This document shows, piece by piece, positions 40,267 through 49,883 of a stretch of DNA of 64,000 nucleotides (position 1 is the first letter of the stretch; every line of letters starts with the position of its first letter). The DNA comes from Streptomyces sp. NRRL F-5126. GTDB lineage: Bacteria; Actinomycetota; Actinomycetes; Streptomycetales; Streptomycetaceae. The position numbers and the translations under genes were made by a program. Location: the NCBI RefSeq assembly GCF_000721265.1, contig NZ_JOFZ01000004.1, positions 62,001 through 126,000 on the forward strand. The letters run 5' to 3'. The notes under the pieces were generated by a model. The model worked only from the letters and a program-made list of their open reading frames with translations, was not told the DNA's origin and ran no database searches.

Positions 40267-41748
40267 ATGACGTTCGAGGAGGGTTCTGCGCGGCGCGGTC
40301 CCGGGCGCCGCGGTGTGCTGGCGGCGCTGGGCGCGGCCGGCGGTGCGGCGCTCGTCGGCGGCGCGGGAGGGACCGCCTTCGCGGACGCCCCCCAAGGCAG
40401 ATCGGCCGCGGCCGCCGCGTCCGCGCGGCACGGCTCCCACACCCCGCCCGCGCCCCAGGTGGCGCGCGAGGTGCGCGACGAGTTCCTGCACGCCTGGGAC
40501 GGCTACAAGCGGTTCGCCTGGGGCCACGACGAGGTCCATCCGCTCTCCGGCGGCCACGGCGAGTTCTTCGTGCCGGGCAGCCCGATCGGCCTGTCGATCA
40601 TCGAGGCGCTCGACACGCTGTACGTGATGGGCCTGGATGGCGAACTCGCCGACTCCGTACGCTGGATCAAGAGCGACCTGTCCTTCGACATCGACGGCGA
40701 CTTCCACGTCTTCGAGGCGATCATCCGCGTCGTCGGTGGCCTGCTCGCCGGCCACCTGGCGACGGGCGACAAGCGGCTCCTCGACCTGACCGTCGACGTC
40801 ACGGACCGGCTGATGCCGGCGTTCACCAAGTCGCCCACAGGCATGCCGTACCAGCACGTCAACTTCCGCACCGGCGCCGTGTCCGGCGCGACACCGCCGC
40901 TCGCCGAGATCGGCACGAACATCATGGAGTTCGGGCTGCTGTCCCGGCTCACCGGCGACAGCAAGTACTACGACGCGGCCAAGCGCGCCTACCGCTCGGC
41001 CATCGACGCGCGGTCCTCGCTCGACCTGCTCGCCACCAGCCTGAACGTGGAGACCGGCCGCTGGGCCGACTCCGTGGACAACGGCCCCAACCCGCCCACC
41101 GACTCGTTCTACGAATACCTGTGGGGCGGCTGGAAGCTGCTGGGCGACAAGGACTGCCGCGACTGGTTCAAGCTGCTGAACGGGGCGCTCGTCAAGCACA
41201 GCGAGGAGCGCTACGACGGCCGCCTCTGGTTCAAGCAGATCGACTTCTCCACCGGCGCCCTGCTCGGCCGCGGCCAGTCGGAGCTGGGCTCCTTCTACGC
41301 CGAACTGCTGTCGGCGAGCGGCGACCGCGCGCGCGGCGAGGCCTACTACCGGTCCTGGACGGACGTGCTCGACAGGTACCCGGTGCTGCCGGAGTCCATC
41401 GACTACACGACGCTGACGCCGACGTCGAAGGGCAACCAGTTCCGCCCCGAGTACGTCAACTCCTCGTTCGACCTGTACCTGCAGACGGGCAAGCGCCTCT
41501 TCGCGGACACCGCCTACCAGTACTTCCAGGGCATGAAGGCGAACGCCAGGACGGCGAACGGCTACACGATCATCGACGACGTCACCGTCTCGCCGATGGT
41601 CCAGGGCGACCTGTGCCCGGCCTACGGCTTCGCCGAGAACTTCAAATACCTGTACTTGATGTTCGCGCACACGCCGCGTTTCGACCGCCACGACTACGCC
41701 CTGTCGACGGAGGGCAAGGTGCTGCGCGGGCTGCGCAGGCACCGATGA
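40267..41748 (+). CDS. Tat-exported GH47 alpha-mannosidase-like enzyme
   Basis: A 493-aa protein with a twin-arginine signal (RRGPGRRGVLAALGAAG, cleavage near GTAFA). It is followed by an (alpha/alpha)7-type barrel whose segments PIGLSIIEALDTLYVMGLDGE, ATSLNVETGRWA, GSFYAELLSASG and PTSKGNQFRPEYVNSSFDL fit class I (GH47) 1,2-alpha-mannosidases. Such enzymes need Ca2+ and trim mannose from glycans. ATG 40267 fits a GAGGAG site. A LacI-type operator upstream points to sugar-dependent regulation. Confidence 0.85.
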   Translation: MTFEEGSARRGPGRRGVLAALGAAGGAALVGGAGGTAFADAPQGRSAAAAASARHGSHTPPAPQVAREVRDEFLHAWDGYKRFAWGHDEVHPLSGGHGEFFVPGSPIGLSIIEALDTLYVMGLDGELADSVRWIKSDLSFDIDGDFHVFEAIIRVVGGLLAGHLATGDKRLLDLTVDVTDRLMPAFTKSPTGMPYQHVNFRTGAVSGATPPLAEIGTNIMEFGLLSRLTGDSKYYDAAKRAYRSAIDARSSLDLLATSLNVETGRWADSVDNGPNPPTDSFYEYLWGGWKLLGDKDCRDWFKLLNGALVKHSEERYDGRLWFKQIDFSTGALLGRGQSELGSFYAELLSASGDRARGEAYYRSWTDVLDRYPVLPESIDYTTLTPTSKGNQFRPEYVNSSFDLYLQTGKRLFADTAYQYFQGMKANARTANGYTIIDDVTVSPMVQGDLCPAYGFAENFKYLYLMFAHTPRFDRHDYALSTEGKVLRGLRRHR

Positions 41749-41760
41749 CACACGTCCGGC

Positions 41761-41790
41761 GCCCGCCCGCACGTCCCTGCCGCGGCGGGC
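41761..41790. terminator. Hairpin between convergent genes
   Basis: GCCCGCC (41761-41767) and GGCGGGC (41784-41790) with a 16-nt loop, in the 51-bp gap between the mannosidase and the CoA-binding gene. It is weaker than the other convergent hairpins. Confidence 0.4.
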
Positions 41791-41799
41791 CGAAACGGC

Positions 41800-42207
41800 T
41801 CAGCCCAGCTTGGGGATCTCGATGGCCGGGCAGCGGTTCATGACCATGTCGAGACCGGCCTCCCGTGTGCGCGCGTACGCCGCCTCGTCCACCACGCCGA
41901 GCTGGAACCAGACGGCCTTCGCGCCCTTCGCCACGGCCTCGTCGGCCACCGCGCCCGCGAGGCCGCTGTTGACGAACACGTCGACCACGTCCACGTCGAA
42001 CGGGATCGCGTCGAGCGAGGGGTACCCCTGCTCGCCGAGTACCGTCTCCGCCTTGGGGTGCACCGGGACCACGTGCTTGCCGAAGCGCCGCAGCACTCCC
42101 GCGACCCCGTAGGCGGCCCTGGCCGTGTTGTTCGACAGGCCCACCACCGCCCAGGTGTCGCCCGTGCGCGTGAGGATCCTGCGGATGGTCTCGTCGTCAG
42201 CGTCCAT
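41800..42207 (-). CDS. CoA-binding domain protein
   Basis: A 135-aa single-domain protein of the succinyl-CoA-ligase-type CoA-binding fold (WAVVGLSNNTARAAYGVAGVLRRFG, then VVDVFVNSGLAG and AVWFQLGVVDEAA). Stand-alone members have no proven enzymatic role. ATG 42207 is divergent from the YigZ gene. Confidence 0.9.
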   Translation of the reverse strand: MDADDETIRRILTRTGDTWAVVGLSNNTARAAYGVAGVLRRFGKHVVPVHPKAETVLGEQGYPSLDAIPFDVDVVDVFVNSGLAGAVADEAVAKGAKAVWFQLGVVDEAAYARTREAGLDMVMNRCPAIEIPKLG

Positions 42208-42263
42208 GCCCAGGAGAACGGACCGGGCGCGTCCCGACATTCCCGCCCGCATAGGCTGGAGCG

Positions 42264-42905
42264 ATGCCGGAGGAGTACCTGACTGTCGCGCGCGCGGGCA
42301 CACACGAGACCGAGATCAGCCGTTCGCGCTTCCTGTGCTCGCTCGCGCCCTGCGCCTCTGAGGAGGAGGCCCAGGACTTCGTCGCCCGGGTCCGGCGCGA
42401 GCACCCGGGAGCGGGCCACCACTGCTTCGCCTACGTCATCGGTGCGGACGCCTCCGTGCAGAAGGCGAGCGACGACGGCGAACCCGGCGGGACCGCGGGC
42501 GTTCCCATGCTCCAGATGCTGCTGCGCAGGGACATGAGGTACGTCGTGGCCGTCGTCACCCGCTACTTCGGCGGCGTGAAACTCGGCGCCGGCGGGCTGA
42601 TCCGCGCGTACGGCGGGGTCGTCGGGGAGACGCTCGACATGGTCGGCGCCCGTACCAGGCGGCGGCTGCGGCTCGCCACCATCACCGTCGGCCACCAGCG
42701 CGCGGGCCGGCTGGAGAACGAGCTGCGTGCCGCCGGGCTCACCGTGCGGGATGTGCGGTACGCGGAGTCCGTGGCCATCGACATCGCCCTGCCCGCAGGC
42801 GATGTGGACGCCTTCCGCGCCCGGCTAGCCGACGCCACGGCCGGCGAGGCCGCGCTGGAGCTCGGCGGCGAGACGTACGGCGACGTTGTCGTACCCCAAC
42901 GATAG
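42264..42905 (+). CDS. YigZ/IMPACT-family protein
   Basis: A 213-aa protein with the UPF0029 motif KASDDGEPGGTAGVPMLQ and the strand VAVVTRYFGGVKLGAGGLIRAYGG, followed by a ferredoxin-like C-terminal domain. IMPACT homologues are linked to translational control in eukaryotes; the bacterial role is not settled. It ends just before sbcD. Confidence 0.93.
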   Translation: MPEEYLTVARAGTHETEISRSRFLCSLAPCASEEEAQDFVARVRREHPGAGHHCFAYVIGADASVQKASDDGEPGGTAGVPMLQMLLRRDMRYVVAVVTRYFGGVKLGAGGLIRAYGGVVGETLDMVGARTRRRLRLATITVGHQRAGRLENELRAAGLTVRDVRYAESVAIDIALPAGDVDAFRARLADATAGEAALELGGETYGDVVVPQR

Positions 42906-42916
42906 TGTCGGGGATC

Positions 42917-44083
42917 ATGAGACTCCTGCACACGTCGGACTGGCACCTGGGGCGGTCGTTCCACCGGGTGAGCCTGCTCGACGCCCAGGCCGCGTTCCTC
43001 GACCATGTGGTGGCGACGGTGCGCGAGCGCGACGTGGACGCGGTCCTGGTCGCGGGGGACGTGTACGACCGCGCGGTGCCGCCGCTCGCCGCGGTCGAGT
43101 TGTTCGACCGTGCACTGCACCGGCTGGCCGGGGCCGGCGTTCCGACTGTCATGATCTCCGGCAACCACGACTCGGCCCGCAGGCTCGGCGTCGGCGCCGG
43201 CCTCATCGGCCGGGCCGGCGTCCACCTGCGGACGGACCCGGCCGCCTGCGCCGAGCCGGTACTGCTCGCCGACGCCCACGGCGACGTCGCGTGCTACGGG
43301 CTGCCCTACCTTGAACCCTCCCTGGTGCGTGACGACTTCGGGGTCGAGCGCGCGCGGCACGAGACGGTGCTCGGCGCCGCGATGGACCGGGTGCGCGCCG
43401 ACCTCGCCGGCCGGCCCGCGGGCACGCGATCCGTCGTGCTGGCCCACGCGTTCGTCACCGGCGGCGCACCGAGCGACAGCGAGCGCGACATCGCGGTGGG
43501 CGGCGTCGCCTCCGTCCCCGCCGCCGTCTTCGACGGGGTCGACTACGTGGCACTCGGCCATCTGCACGGCGCGCAGCGCCTCACCGACCGGGTCAGGTAC
43601 TCGGGTTCGCCCCTCGCGTACTCCTTCTCCGAGGCCGAGCACCGCAAGTCGATGTGGCTCGTCGATCTCGGGCCCGCCGGGGAGGTCGCGGCCGAGCGTC
43701 TGGACTGCCCGGTGCCGAGGCCGCTTGCGCGGATCAGGGGCACGCTCGACGCGCTCCTGGAGGACCGGCGCCTCGCCCGCCACGAGCGGGCGTGGGTCGA
43801 GGCGACCCTCACCGACGCCGTCCGCCCACGGGAACCCATGGCGCGGCTGCTGGCCCGCTTCCCGCACACGCTGAGCCTGCTGTTCGACCCCGATCGGCCC
43901 GACGGCGAGCCGGCCGCCTCCTACGCGCGCCGCCTCCAGGGCCGCGGCGACCAGCAGGTGGCGGAGGACTTCGTGGCGCACGTACGCGGCGGCTGCGGCC
44001 CCGACGCGGCGGAACGCGCGGTGCTGCGCGGCGCGTTCGAGCACGTGCGCGTGGACGACGCGGTGCGCGAGGTGGCCCGATGA
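42917..44083 (+). CDS. sbcD: Exonuclease SbcD subunit
   Basis: A 388-aa calcineurin-like phosphoesterase. Metal ligands are in TSDWHLGRS, VAGDVYDR, SGNHDSARR, AHAF and LGHLH. With SbcC it forms the MR-type nuclease that cleaves hairpins and protein-blocked ends. ATG 42917 directly precedes the first motif; a GTG at 42905 is the longer alternative. The stop overlaps the sbcC start (ATGA at 44080). Confidence 0.95.
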   Translation: MRLLHTSDWHLGRSFHRVSLLDAQAAFLDHVVATVRERDVDAVLVAGDVYDRAVPPLAAVELFDRALHRLAGAGVPTVMISGNHDSARRLGVGAGLIGRAGVHLRTDPAACAEPVLLADAHGDVACYGLPYLEPSLVRDDFGVERARHETVLGAAMDRVRADLAGRPAGTRSVVLAHAFVTGGAPSDSERDIAVGGVASVPAAVFDGVDYVALGHLHGAQRLTDRVRYSGSPLAYSFSEAEHRKSMWLVDLGPAGEVAAERLDCPVPRPLARIRGTLDALLEDRRLARHERAWVEATLTDAVRPREPMARLLARFPHTLSLLFDPDRPDGEPAASYARRLQGRGDQQVAEDFVAHVRGGCGPDAAERAVLRGAFEHVRVDDAVREVAR

Positions 44084-47082
44084 GGCTGCACCGGCTCACC
44101 GTCACCGCCTTCGGGCCGTTCGCGGACACCCAGGTGATCGACTTCGACGCGCTGTCCCGTGCCGGGATCTTCCTGCTGCGCGGGCAGACGGGCGCAGGCA
44201 AGACGTCCGTGCTCGACGCGGTCTGCTTCGCCCTGTACGGCGGGGTGCCGGGCGCGCGCCAGAAGCCCGGGCTCGCCCTGCGCAGCGACCACGCGGCGCC
44301 CGGCACGCCCACCGAGGTCACGCTCGACCTCACGGTCGCCGGGCGGCGCCTTGAGATCACCCGCAGCCCCGCCCAGCAGCGGCCCAAGAGGGGCCGCACC
44401 GGATTCACCGCGGTCAAGGCCGCGAGCGCCCTTCGTCAGTACGACGCGGCGGCAGGCGGGTGGCGCGCCCTCAGCCGTACGCACCAGGAGATCGGCAAGG
44501 AGATCACCGAGCTGCTCGGCATGAGCCGCGAGCAGTTCTGCCAGGTCGTGCTGTTGCCGCAGGGAGACTTCGCGCAGTTCCTCCAGGCGGACGCGGAGCA
44601 CCGCGCCAGGCTGCTCGGCAGGCTCTTCGACACCCGCAGGTTCGCCGCCGTGGAAGAGCGGCTGGCGGAGCTGCGGCGCGGCGCGGAACAGCAGGTGCGC
44701 GCCGCGGACGAGCGGCTGCACGCGGTGGCCGAGCGCATGGCGCAGGCGGCGGGAGCCGACGGGGTGCCGCCGCTGCCGCAGGCGCAGCCGGGCGACCCGG
44801 GCCTCGCGCCCGGCGTCCTCGCCTGGGCGGCCGTCGCACGCACCACAGCGGGGGAGTGGCACGACATCGCCGCATCCGCGCTCGCCGAGGCCGGCCACCG
44901 GGAGCAAGGCGCCCGCGCGGAACGGGAGGCGCAGCACGAACTCGCGCGGCTCCAGGCCCGTTTCGAGGAGACGAGGCGGCGCGCCGAAGCCCTTGAGGAG
45001 GGCAGGGGCAGGCGCGACGAGGCGCAGGCGCTGCTCGACGCCGACCGCAGGGCCGAGCGCGTGCACGATGCGGCGGCGCTGCGCGAGGGCGCCGAGCGGG
45101 AGCACGGGCAGGCGGCCGGCGAGTACGCGCGCGCACGCTACGCGCTCCCCGCGGACCTGGCCGAGGCGGGCGCCGAGCAGCTGGCGGCCGCGGAGCGCAC
45201 GGCACGTCAGGAACTTGGCGCGCTCGGTGCGGCCAGGACGGCCGAGGCGCGGGGCGCCGAGATCGACGGGGAGCGAGCCGAGCTGGACCGGCAGCTCAGG
45301 GCCGAAGAGGAGGCCGTCCGCGAAGCGGAGTCCTGGCTTGGCGCGTGGGACGGGCTGCGCGGCCGCCTGCAGGCCGGAATCGACGAGGCGCAGCAGGCCG
45401 CCACGCGCGCCGAGGCGCTCGGGGGGCGCCTCGAACCGGCCGTGCGCAGGCGGGAGGCGGCCCGGGAGCGTGACGCCGCCGAGCGGGAGGAGGCGGCGGC
45501 CCTTGCGGGCGCGGGCCGCTCGCGCGAAGCCGCGGCCGCGGCCCGTGAGGCCTGGCTCGACCTGCGCGAGCGCAGGCTGAGCGGCATGGCGGCCGAGCTG
45601 GCCGCGGGCCTCGTCCACGGAGAGCCCTGCGCCGTGTGCGGCGCCCGGGACCATCCGGCGCCCGCGCGCGCCGCCGATGGCCAGGTCGACGCGGCGGCCG
45701 AGGATTCCGCACAGGACGCGCACCGCCGCGCGGAGGAGGCGCTTCGCCTGGCGGAGGACGCGCACGCTCGCGTCAGGGAGAGGTACGCGGCGGCCCGCGC
45801 GGAGGCCGGTGACGCACCGTTGGCCGCACTGGTGGAAGAAGCCGATCGGCTGACACGCGAGCACGCCGCCGCCCGCACCGCGGCCTCCCGGGCGCACCCC
45901 GCGCGCGAGGCGCTGGCCGCGGGGGAGCGCGAACACCGCGAGAGGCAGGCCGTGCGCCAGGAGGCGGAGCTGAGGATCTCCGCCGCCACCTCACAGTGCG
46001 AGGCGCTCGACCGCGAACAGGCCGGCATCGACCGGGAACTCGCACGGGTGCGGGGCGCGGCCGGCAGCGTCGCCCAGCGCGCGGCCGAACTGGGGCGCCG
46101 GGCGGACGGCCTCGCCGCGGCCGCCGAGGCGGTGCGTGCTGTCGAGGCCACCGCAGGCCGGCTCAAGGACGCCGACGCGCGCCTCGCGGACGCCGCGTTC
46201 CACGCGGGCTTCGACACGCCGGAGGCCGCGGCGGCGGCGCTGCTCGACGGCGCCGGGCGGCGCGCGCTCCAGCACACCATCGACGCCTGGCAGCGTGAGG
46301 CCGCGGTGGTCGCCGAGCGGCTCGCGGAACAGGATGCGAACGACGCGGGCGCACGCCCCCCGGCCGTTCCCGAACAGGCCGGGGCCGCGCACGAGGAGGC
46401 GGAACGCGCGCTGCGCGCGGCGTCCACGGCCCTCGCCGCGGCGGTCGAGCGGCGGGAGGCGCTGGCGGCGCTTTCGCGGCGTGCGGAGTCCCATGCGCGC
46501 GCTCTCGGACCGCTGCGCGGTGAGTACGACCGGGTGGCGCGGCTCGCCACTCTCACCGCCGGCACGTCCGCGGACAACGAGCGGCGCATGCGCCTGGAGT
46601 CGTACGTACTCGCCGCGCGGCTCGAACAGGTCGCGGCTGCGGCGACCGTACGCCTCCAGCACATGTCGTCGGGCAGGTACACGCTGGTGCACACCGACGC
46701 GAGGAGCGGCCAGCGGCGCTCGGGTCTCGGGCTCCAGGTGGTCGACGCGTGGACGGGCAGCGCACGCGACACGGCCACGCTGTCGGGCGGGGAGACGTTC
46801 TTCGCCTCCCTCGCCCTGGCCCTCGGCCTCGCCGACGTGGTCAGCGACGAGGCGGGAGGCGTGCGCCTCGACACGCTCTTCATCGACGAGGGGTTCGGCA
46901 CCCTGGACGACCAGACGCTCGACGAGGTCCTCGACGTGCTGGACGGGCTGCGCGAGAGGGACCGCAGCGTCGGCATCGTCAGCCACGTCGCCGACCTGCG
47001 CCGCCGCATCCCCACCCAGCTCGAGGTGGTCAAGGAACGGCACGGCTCCGCGGTGCGGCAGCGCACGGCGCCCCAGGACTGA
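44080..47082 (+). CDS. sbcC: Exonuclease SbcC subunit (SMC/Rad50-like ATPase)
   Basis: A 1000-aa protein with head-coil-hook-coil-head order. Walker A is GQTGAGKTS (35-43). Long Ala/Glu/Arg coiled coils flank a zinc hook GEPCAVCGARDHP with CxxC at 517-520. The signature LSGGETF (from about 901) and Walker B TLFIDEGFG (about 931-939) complete the ATPase. It binds SbcD and powers DNA end processing. ATG 44080 is fixed by the overlap with sbcD. A 14-bp hairpin follows the stop. Confidence 0.95.
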   Translation: MRLHRLTVTAFGPFADTQVIDFDALSRAGIFLLRGQTGAGKTSVLDAVCFALYGGVPGARQKPGLALRSDHAAPGTPTEVTLDLTVAGRRLEITRSPAQQRPKRGRTGFTAVKAASALRQYDAAAGGWRALSRTHQEIGKEITELLGMSREQFCQVVLLPQGDFAQFLQADAEHRARLLGRLFDTRRFAAVEERLAELRRGAEQQVRAADERLHAVAERMAQAAGADGVPPLPQAQPGDPGLAPGVLAWAAVARTTAGEWHDIAASALAEAGHREQGARAEREAQHELARLQARFEETRRRAEALEEGRGRRDEAQALLDADRRAERVHDAAALREGAEREHGQAAGEYARARYALPADLAEAGAEQLAAAERTARQELGALGAARTAEARGAEIDGERAELDRQLRAEEEAVREAESWLGAWDGLRGRLQAGIDEAQQAATRAEALGGRLEPAVRRREAARERDAAEREEAAALAGAGRSREAAAAAREAWLDLRERRLSGMAAELAAGLVHGEPCAVCGARDHPAPARAADGQVDAAAEDSAQDAHRRAEEALRLAEDAHARVRERYAAARAEAGDAPLAALVEEADRLTREHAAARTAASRAHPAREALAAGEREHRERQAVRQEAELRISAATSQCEALDREQAGIDRELARVRGAAGSVAQRAAELGRRADGLAAAAEAVRAVEATAGRLKDADARLADAAFHAGFDTPEAAAAALLDGAGRRALQHTIDAWQREAAVVAERLAEQDANDAGARPPAVPEQAGAAHEEAERALRAASTALAAAVERREALAALSRRAESHARALGPLRGEYDRVARLATLTAGTSADNERRMRLESYVLAARLEQVAAAATVRLQHMSSGRYTLVHTDARSGQRRSGLGLQVVDAWTGSARDTATLSGGETFFASLALALGLADVVSDEAGGVRLDTLFIDEGFGTLDDQTLDEVLDVLDGLRERDRSVGIVSHVADLRRRIPTQLEVVKERHGSAVRQRTAPQD

Positions 47083-47088
47083 CCCGGC

Positions 47089-47121
47089 GGCCACGGGGCG
47101 GCAGCCGGCCGCCCCGTGGCC
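47089..47121. terminator. Bidirectional hairpin between sbcC and the DUF885 gene
   Basis: A perfect 14-bp stem (47089-47102 with 47108-47121) and a 5-nt loop, in the short gap between two convergent genes. Confidence 0.75.
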
Positions 47122-47127
47122 CGTCGA

Positions 47128-48810
47128 TCAGAGCTCGGACAACACGTCCACCAGGTCGTCGAGCCCCAGCGACCCCTGGGAGAGCGCCGCCATGTGCCAC
47201 GCCTTCAGGTCGAAGCCGTCGCCCCGCCGCTCGCGCGCCTTCTCCCGGCCGAGCAGCCAGGCACGCTCGCCGAGCTTGTAGCCGATGGCCTGCCCCGGCA
47301 TCGACAGGTAGCGCACCAGCTCGCTCTCGACGAAGTCGGCCGGCCTGCCGCTGTGCATGCCGAAGAACTCCTGCGCGAGCGCGGGCGTCCACCGCTCGCC
47401 CGGGTGGAACGGCGAGTCCGCCGGAATCTCCATCTCCAGGTGCATGCCGATGTCCACGATGACGCGGCAGGCGCGCATCATCTGCGCGTCGAGGTAGCCG
47501 AGCCTGCGCTCCGCGTCGGGCAGGAAGCCGAGTTCGTCCATCAGCCGCTCCGCGTACAGCGCCCAGCCCTCGGCGTTGGCGCTGACCATGCCGACGGTCG
47601 CCTGGTACCGGGAGAGCCGGTCGGCGATGTGCGTCCACTGCGCGAGCTGCAGGTGGTGGCCGGGGACACCCTCGTGGTACCACGTCGACACCAGGTCGTA
47701 GACCGGGAAGCGCGTCTCGCCCATCGTCGGCAGCCAGGTGCGGCCGGGCCGGGAGAAGTCCTCGGACGGAGCCGAGTAGTACGGGGCGGCCGCGCCGCCG
47801 GGAGGCGCGATCATCGCCTCCACCTTCCGCACGCGGGGCGCCAGTTCGAAGTGGGTGCCGTCGAGCGCGTCCATGGCCTCGTCCATCAGGCCCTGGAGCC
47901 ACTCCCTGACCTCGTCGACCCCCTCGATGTGCTTGCCGTGCTCGTCGAGGTGGGCGAGGGCCTCCCAGGGTGTGGCCCCCGGCAGGATCTTCGCGGCTTC
48001 CTTCTGCATCTCGGCCAGCAGCCGGTGGTACTCGGACCAGCCGTACGCGTAAGCCTCGTCGAGGTCCAGGTCCGTGCCGTTGAAGTAGCGCGACCAGCGC
48101 GCGTATCGCTCGGCGCCCACGATGTCGGGCGCGCCCGCCACGGCCGGCGCGTACACGTCCCGCATCCAGTCGCGCAGCTCCCGTACGGCCGCCGTCGCCG
48201 CCCGCGCCGCCGCCGTCAGCTCCTTGCGGCGTGCCTCGGGCGCGTCGGCGACGAACTCCTCGAACCAGCCGCGCTCCTCGCCGGCCCATTCGGTGAGCTG
48301 CTCCACGAACGTCGCGGCTGGCCGCGGGCCGCCCTTGAGGCCGCGCTCGAGGCCGAGGCCGAGCGAGGCACGGTAGCCCTCGAGCGCCGCGGGCACGGCG
48401 CCCAGCCGGTCGAGGACGGCCGCCCAGTCCTCGTCGGACTGCGTCGGCATCAGCGTGAAGACCTCGCGGACGCTGTGCGCCGGCGAGTGGATGTTGCTCA
48501 CCGCGCACAGGTGCTCGTCCGCCTCGTACACGGCCAGTTCCGCCGTCAGCCGCTCCCGCAGCAGCCGCCCGCAGAGCCGCTCGGCGTCGGCGTCCGCGCC
48601 CGGCCGCCGCTCCGCCTCGTCCAGCTTGGCGAGGGTCGCGCGGTTCAGCGCGGCCTGGGCCGCCGCGCCGGCGGGCGAGAAGTCGGGGAGGCGGCCGTTG
48701 CTCTCCTTGACGCCGAGGTAGGTGCCGGTGATCGGGTCGAGTTCGATGAGTGCGTCGACGTAGGCGTCGGCGACCTGACGGGGCAGCGCACTGCCGGCTG
48801 TGTCTGACAT
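47128..48810 (-). CDS. DUF885-family metallopeptidase-like protein
   Basis: A 560-aa protein. It has the zinc-binding HEGVPGHH (HExxH-like with the intervening residues GVPG typical of DUF885) and EGWALYAERLMDELG downstream as the third-ligand region. Members are cytoplasmic zinc peptidase-like proteins; substrates are poorly known. ATG 48810 is preferred to the upstream GTG 48846 because the conserved region begins soon after it. Confidence 0.88.
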   Translation of the reverse strand: MSDTAGSALPRQVADAYVDALIELDPITGTYLGVKESNGRLPDFSPAGAAAQAALNRATLAKLDEAERRPGADADAERLCGRLLRERLTAELAVYEADEHLCAVSNIHSPAHSVREVFTLMPTQSDEDWAAVLDRLGAVPAALEGYRASLGLGLERGLKGGPRPAATFVEQLTEWAGEERGWFEEFVADAPEARRKELTAAARAATAAVRELRDWMRDVYAPAVAGAPDIVGAERYARWSRYFNGTDLDLDEAYAYGWSEYHRLLAEMQKEAAKILPGATPWEALAHLDEHGKHIEGVDEVREWLQGLMDEAMDALDGTHFELAPRVRKVEAMIAPPGGAAAPYYSAPSEDFSRPGRTWLPTMGETRFPVYDLVSTWYHEGVPGHHLQLAQWTHIADRLSRYQATVGMVSANAEGWALYAERLMDELGFLPDAERRLGYLDAQMMRACRVIVDIGMHLEMEIPADSPFHPGERWTPALAQEFFGMHSGRPADFVESELVRYLSMPGQAIGYKLGERAWLLGREKARERRGDGFDLKAWHMAALSQGSLGLDDLVDVLSEL

Positions 48811-48850
48811 GCGGACATCCTCCACGACGCGGGGGCCGTGCGTCACGTGG

Positions 48851-49450
48851 TCAGTGCTCGGGGCTGCCCGCCTCGAACAGGACGCCCGCGTCGTCGGGCG
48901 CCGGCGCGCGGACGGTCGCGCGGCCCAGCGTCAGGGTGAGGACCGCGGTCGCCTCGTCCTCCACCCGCCGGTCGAGCGGCAGTCCGAGGCCGCGCAGCGC
49001 TGCGGCCATGCCACGGTCCGCAGTCCCCGTCACCGCGTAGACGTCGGGGTAGCCGGCGTGCGCCGCGAGCGCCGTCAGCCGTTCGAGCAGCGCCGTGCCG
49101 ATGCCGCGCAGCTGCCAGGCGTCCTCGACGAGCACGGCCACCTCTGCCTCGTCCCCGTCCCACAGCAGGTGCCCCATCCCCACCAGCCGGCCGCCGGCCG
49201 TCCAGGCGCCGAGCGTGTGGCCGAACCGCGGGCTGAGCAGATGCCCGAGGTAGCCGTCCGCGCCGTCCGCGGGGCCCCGGTAGCGCGCCAGGAGCGTCCG
49301 CGCGGAGCAGCGGCCGTGCAGCCCCACGGCGGCCGCGCGATCCGCCTCGCGGACCGGGCGCACCGCGATGCGCCCGCCGTGCCCGCCGTGTGCGCAGTGC
49401 CCGCCCGTGGGCGGGCAGGCGGTCTGCTGTCCATGCGTCGGCCGGCTCAT
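48851..49450 (-). CDS. GNAT-family acetyltransferase
   Basis: A 199-aa protein with an N-terminal Gly/His/Cys-rich stretch (TGGHCAHGGHGG) and a GNAT domain. Motif A is LVEDAWQLRGIGTALLERL, which binds acetyl-CoA through RGIGTA. The N-terminal His-Gly segment could bind metal; its start (ATG 49450) is uncertain. The substrate is unknown. It is divergent from the GntR gene. Confidence 0.82.
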   Translation of the reverse strand: MSRPTHGQQTACPPTGGHCAHGGHGGRIAVRPVREADRAAAVGLHGRCSARTLLARYRGPADGADGYLGHLLSPRFGHTLGAWTAGGRLVGMGHLLWDGDEAEVAVLVEDAWQLRGIGTALLERLTALAAHAGYPDVYAVTGTADRGMAAALRGLGLPLDRRVEDEATAVLTLTLGRATVRAPAPDDAGVLFEAGSPEH

Positions 49451-49773
49451 GACGTCACTGTGGCCGACGGGCGTTTCGTCGCCACGAACAGATCGTGTCT
49501 GAGAGGTTAAGGATGGCTTTGTTTGCCTTTGTGTCATTTCAAGCCGTTCTTGGCATCTGACGGTCAATCTGACGGACGCGCAGCCCCGGGGTGACGGTTC
49601 ATCCGCCTCTTCAACTGAGACGCGTGTCGGGACGTTCCCGTCCGGCCCCGCGCCGTTGCGTGGCCACGGAAAGTATCCCTGCGGATCGTGTGCGTGACGA
49701 GAGGGCGTCGGGGCCTGGTGACGGCGCGGGGGCGCAGCGTTGCCCGATGGGAACGCTCCCGTCTCCGGGCGCA
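49451..49773. other. AT-richer intergenic region
   Basis: Intergenic DNA between a GNAT gene and the HutC-type GntR gene. It includes tracts such as TTTGTTTGCCTTTGTG that are unusual for this genome. It holds no coding frame; a palindrome lies just to the right. Confidence 0.45.
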
Positions 49774-49787
49774 TTGGTCTTGACCAA
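49774..49787. promoter_or_regulatory. DasR/HutC-type palindrome TTGGTC-TT-GACCAA
   Basis: A perfect 14-bp inverted repeat whose core TGGTCTTGACCA is one base from the TGGTCTAGACCA core bound by DasR, a HutC-subfamily GntR regulator. It lies about 100 bp before the HutC-type gene, suggesting autoregulation or control by DasR itself. Confidence 0.6.
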
Positions 49788-49883
49788 GTCCTCCGGGAGT
49801 TCTATCGTCACTTTTAGTGCAGGAACCTTTAATAAATAAGGGCATGGAATCCTGCCCGGACACGGCGATCGCGGAGGCGCAGG

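Noticed and set aside
43654..44079. Long upstream extension of sbcC
   Set aside because: It lies within sbcD in another frame; ATG 44080 overlaps the sbcD stop and begins the conserved SbcC N-terminus.
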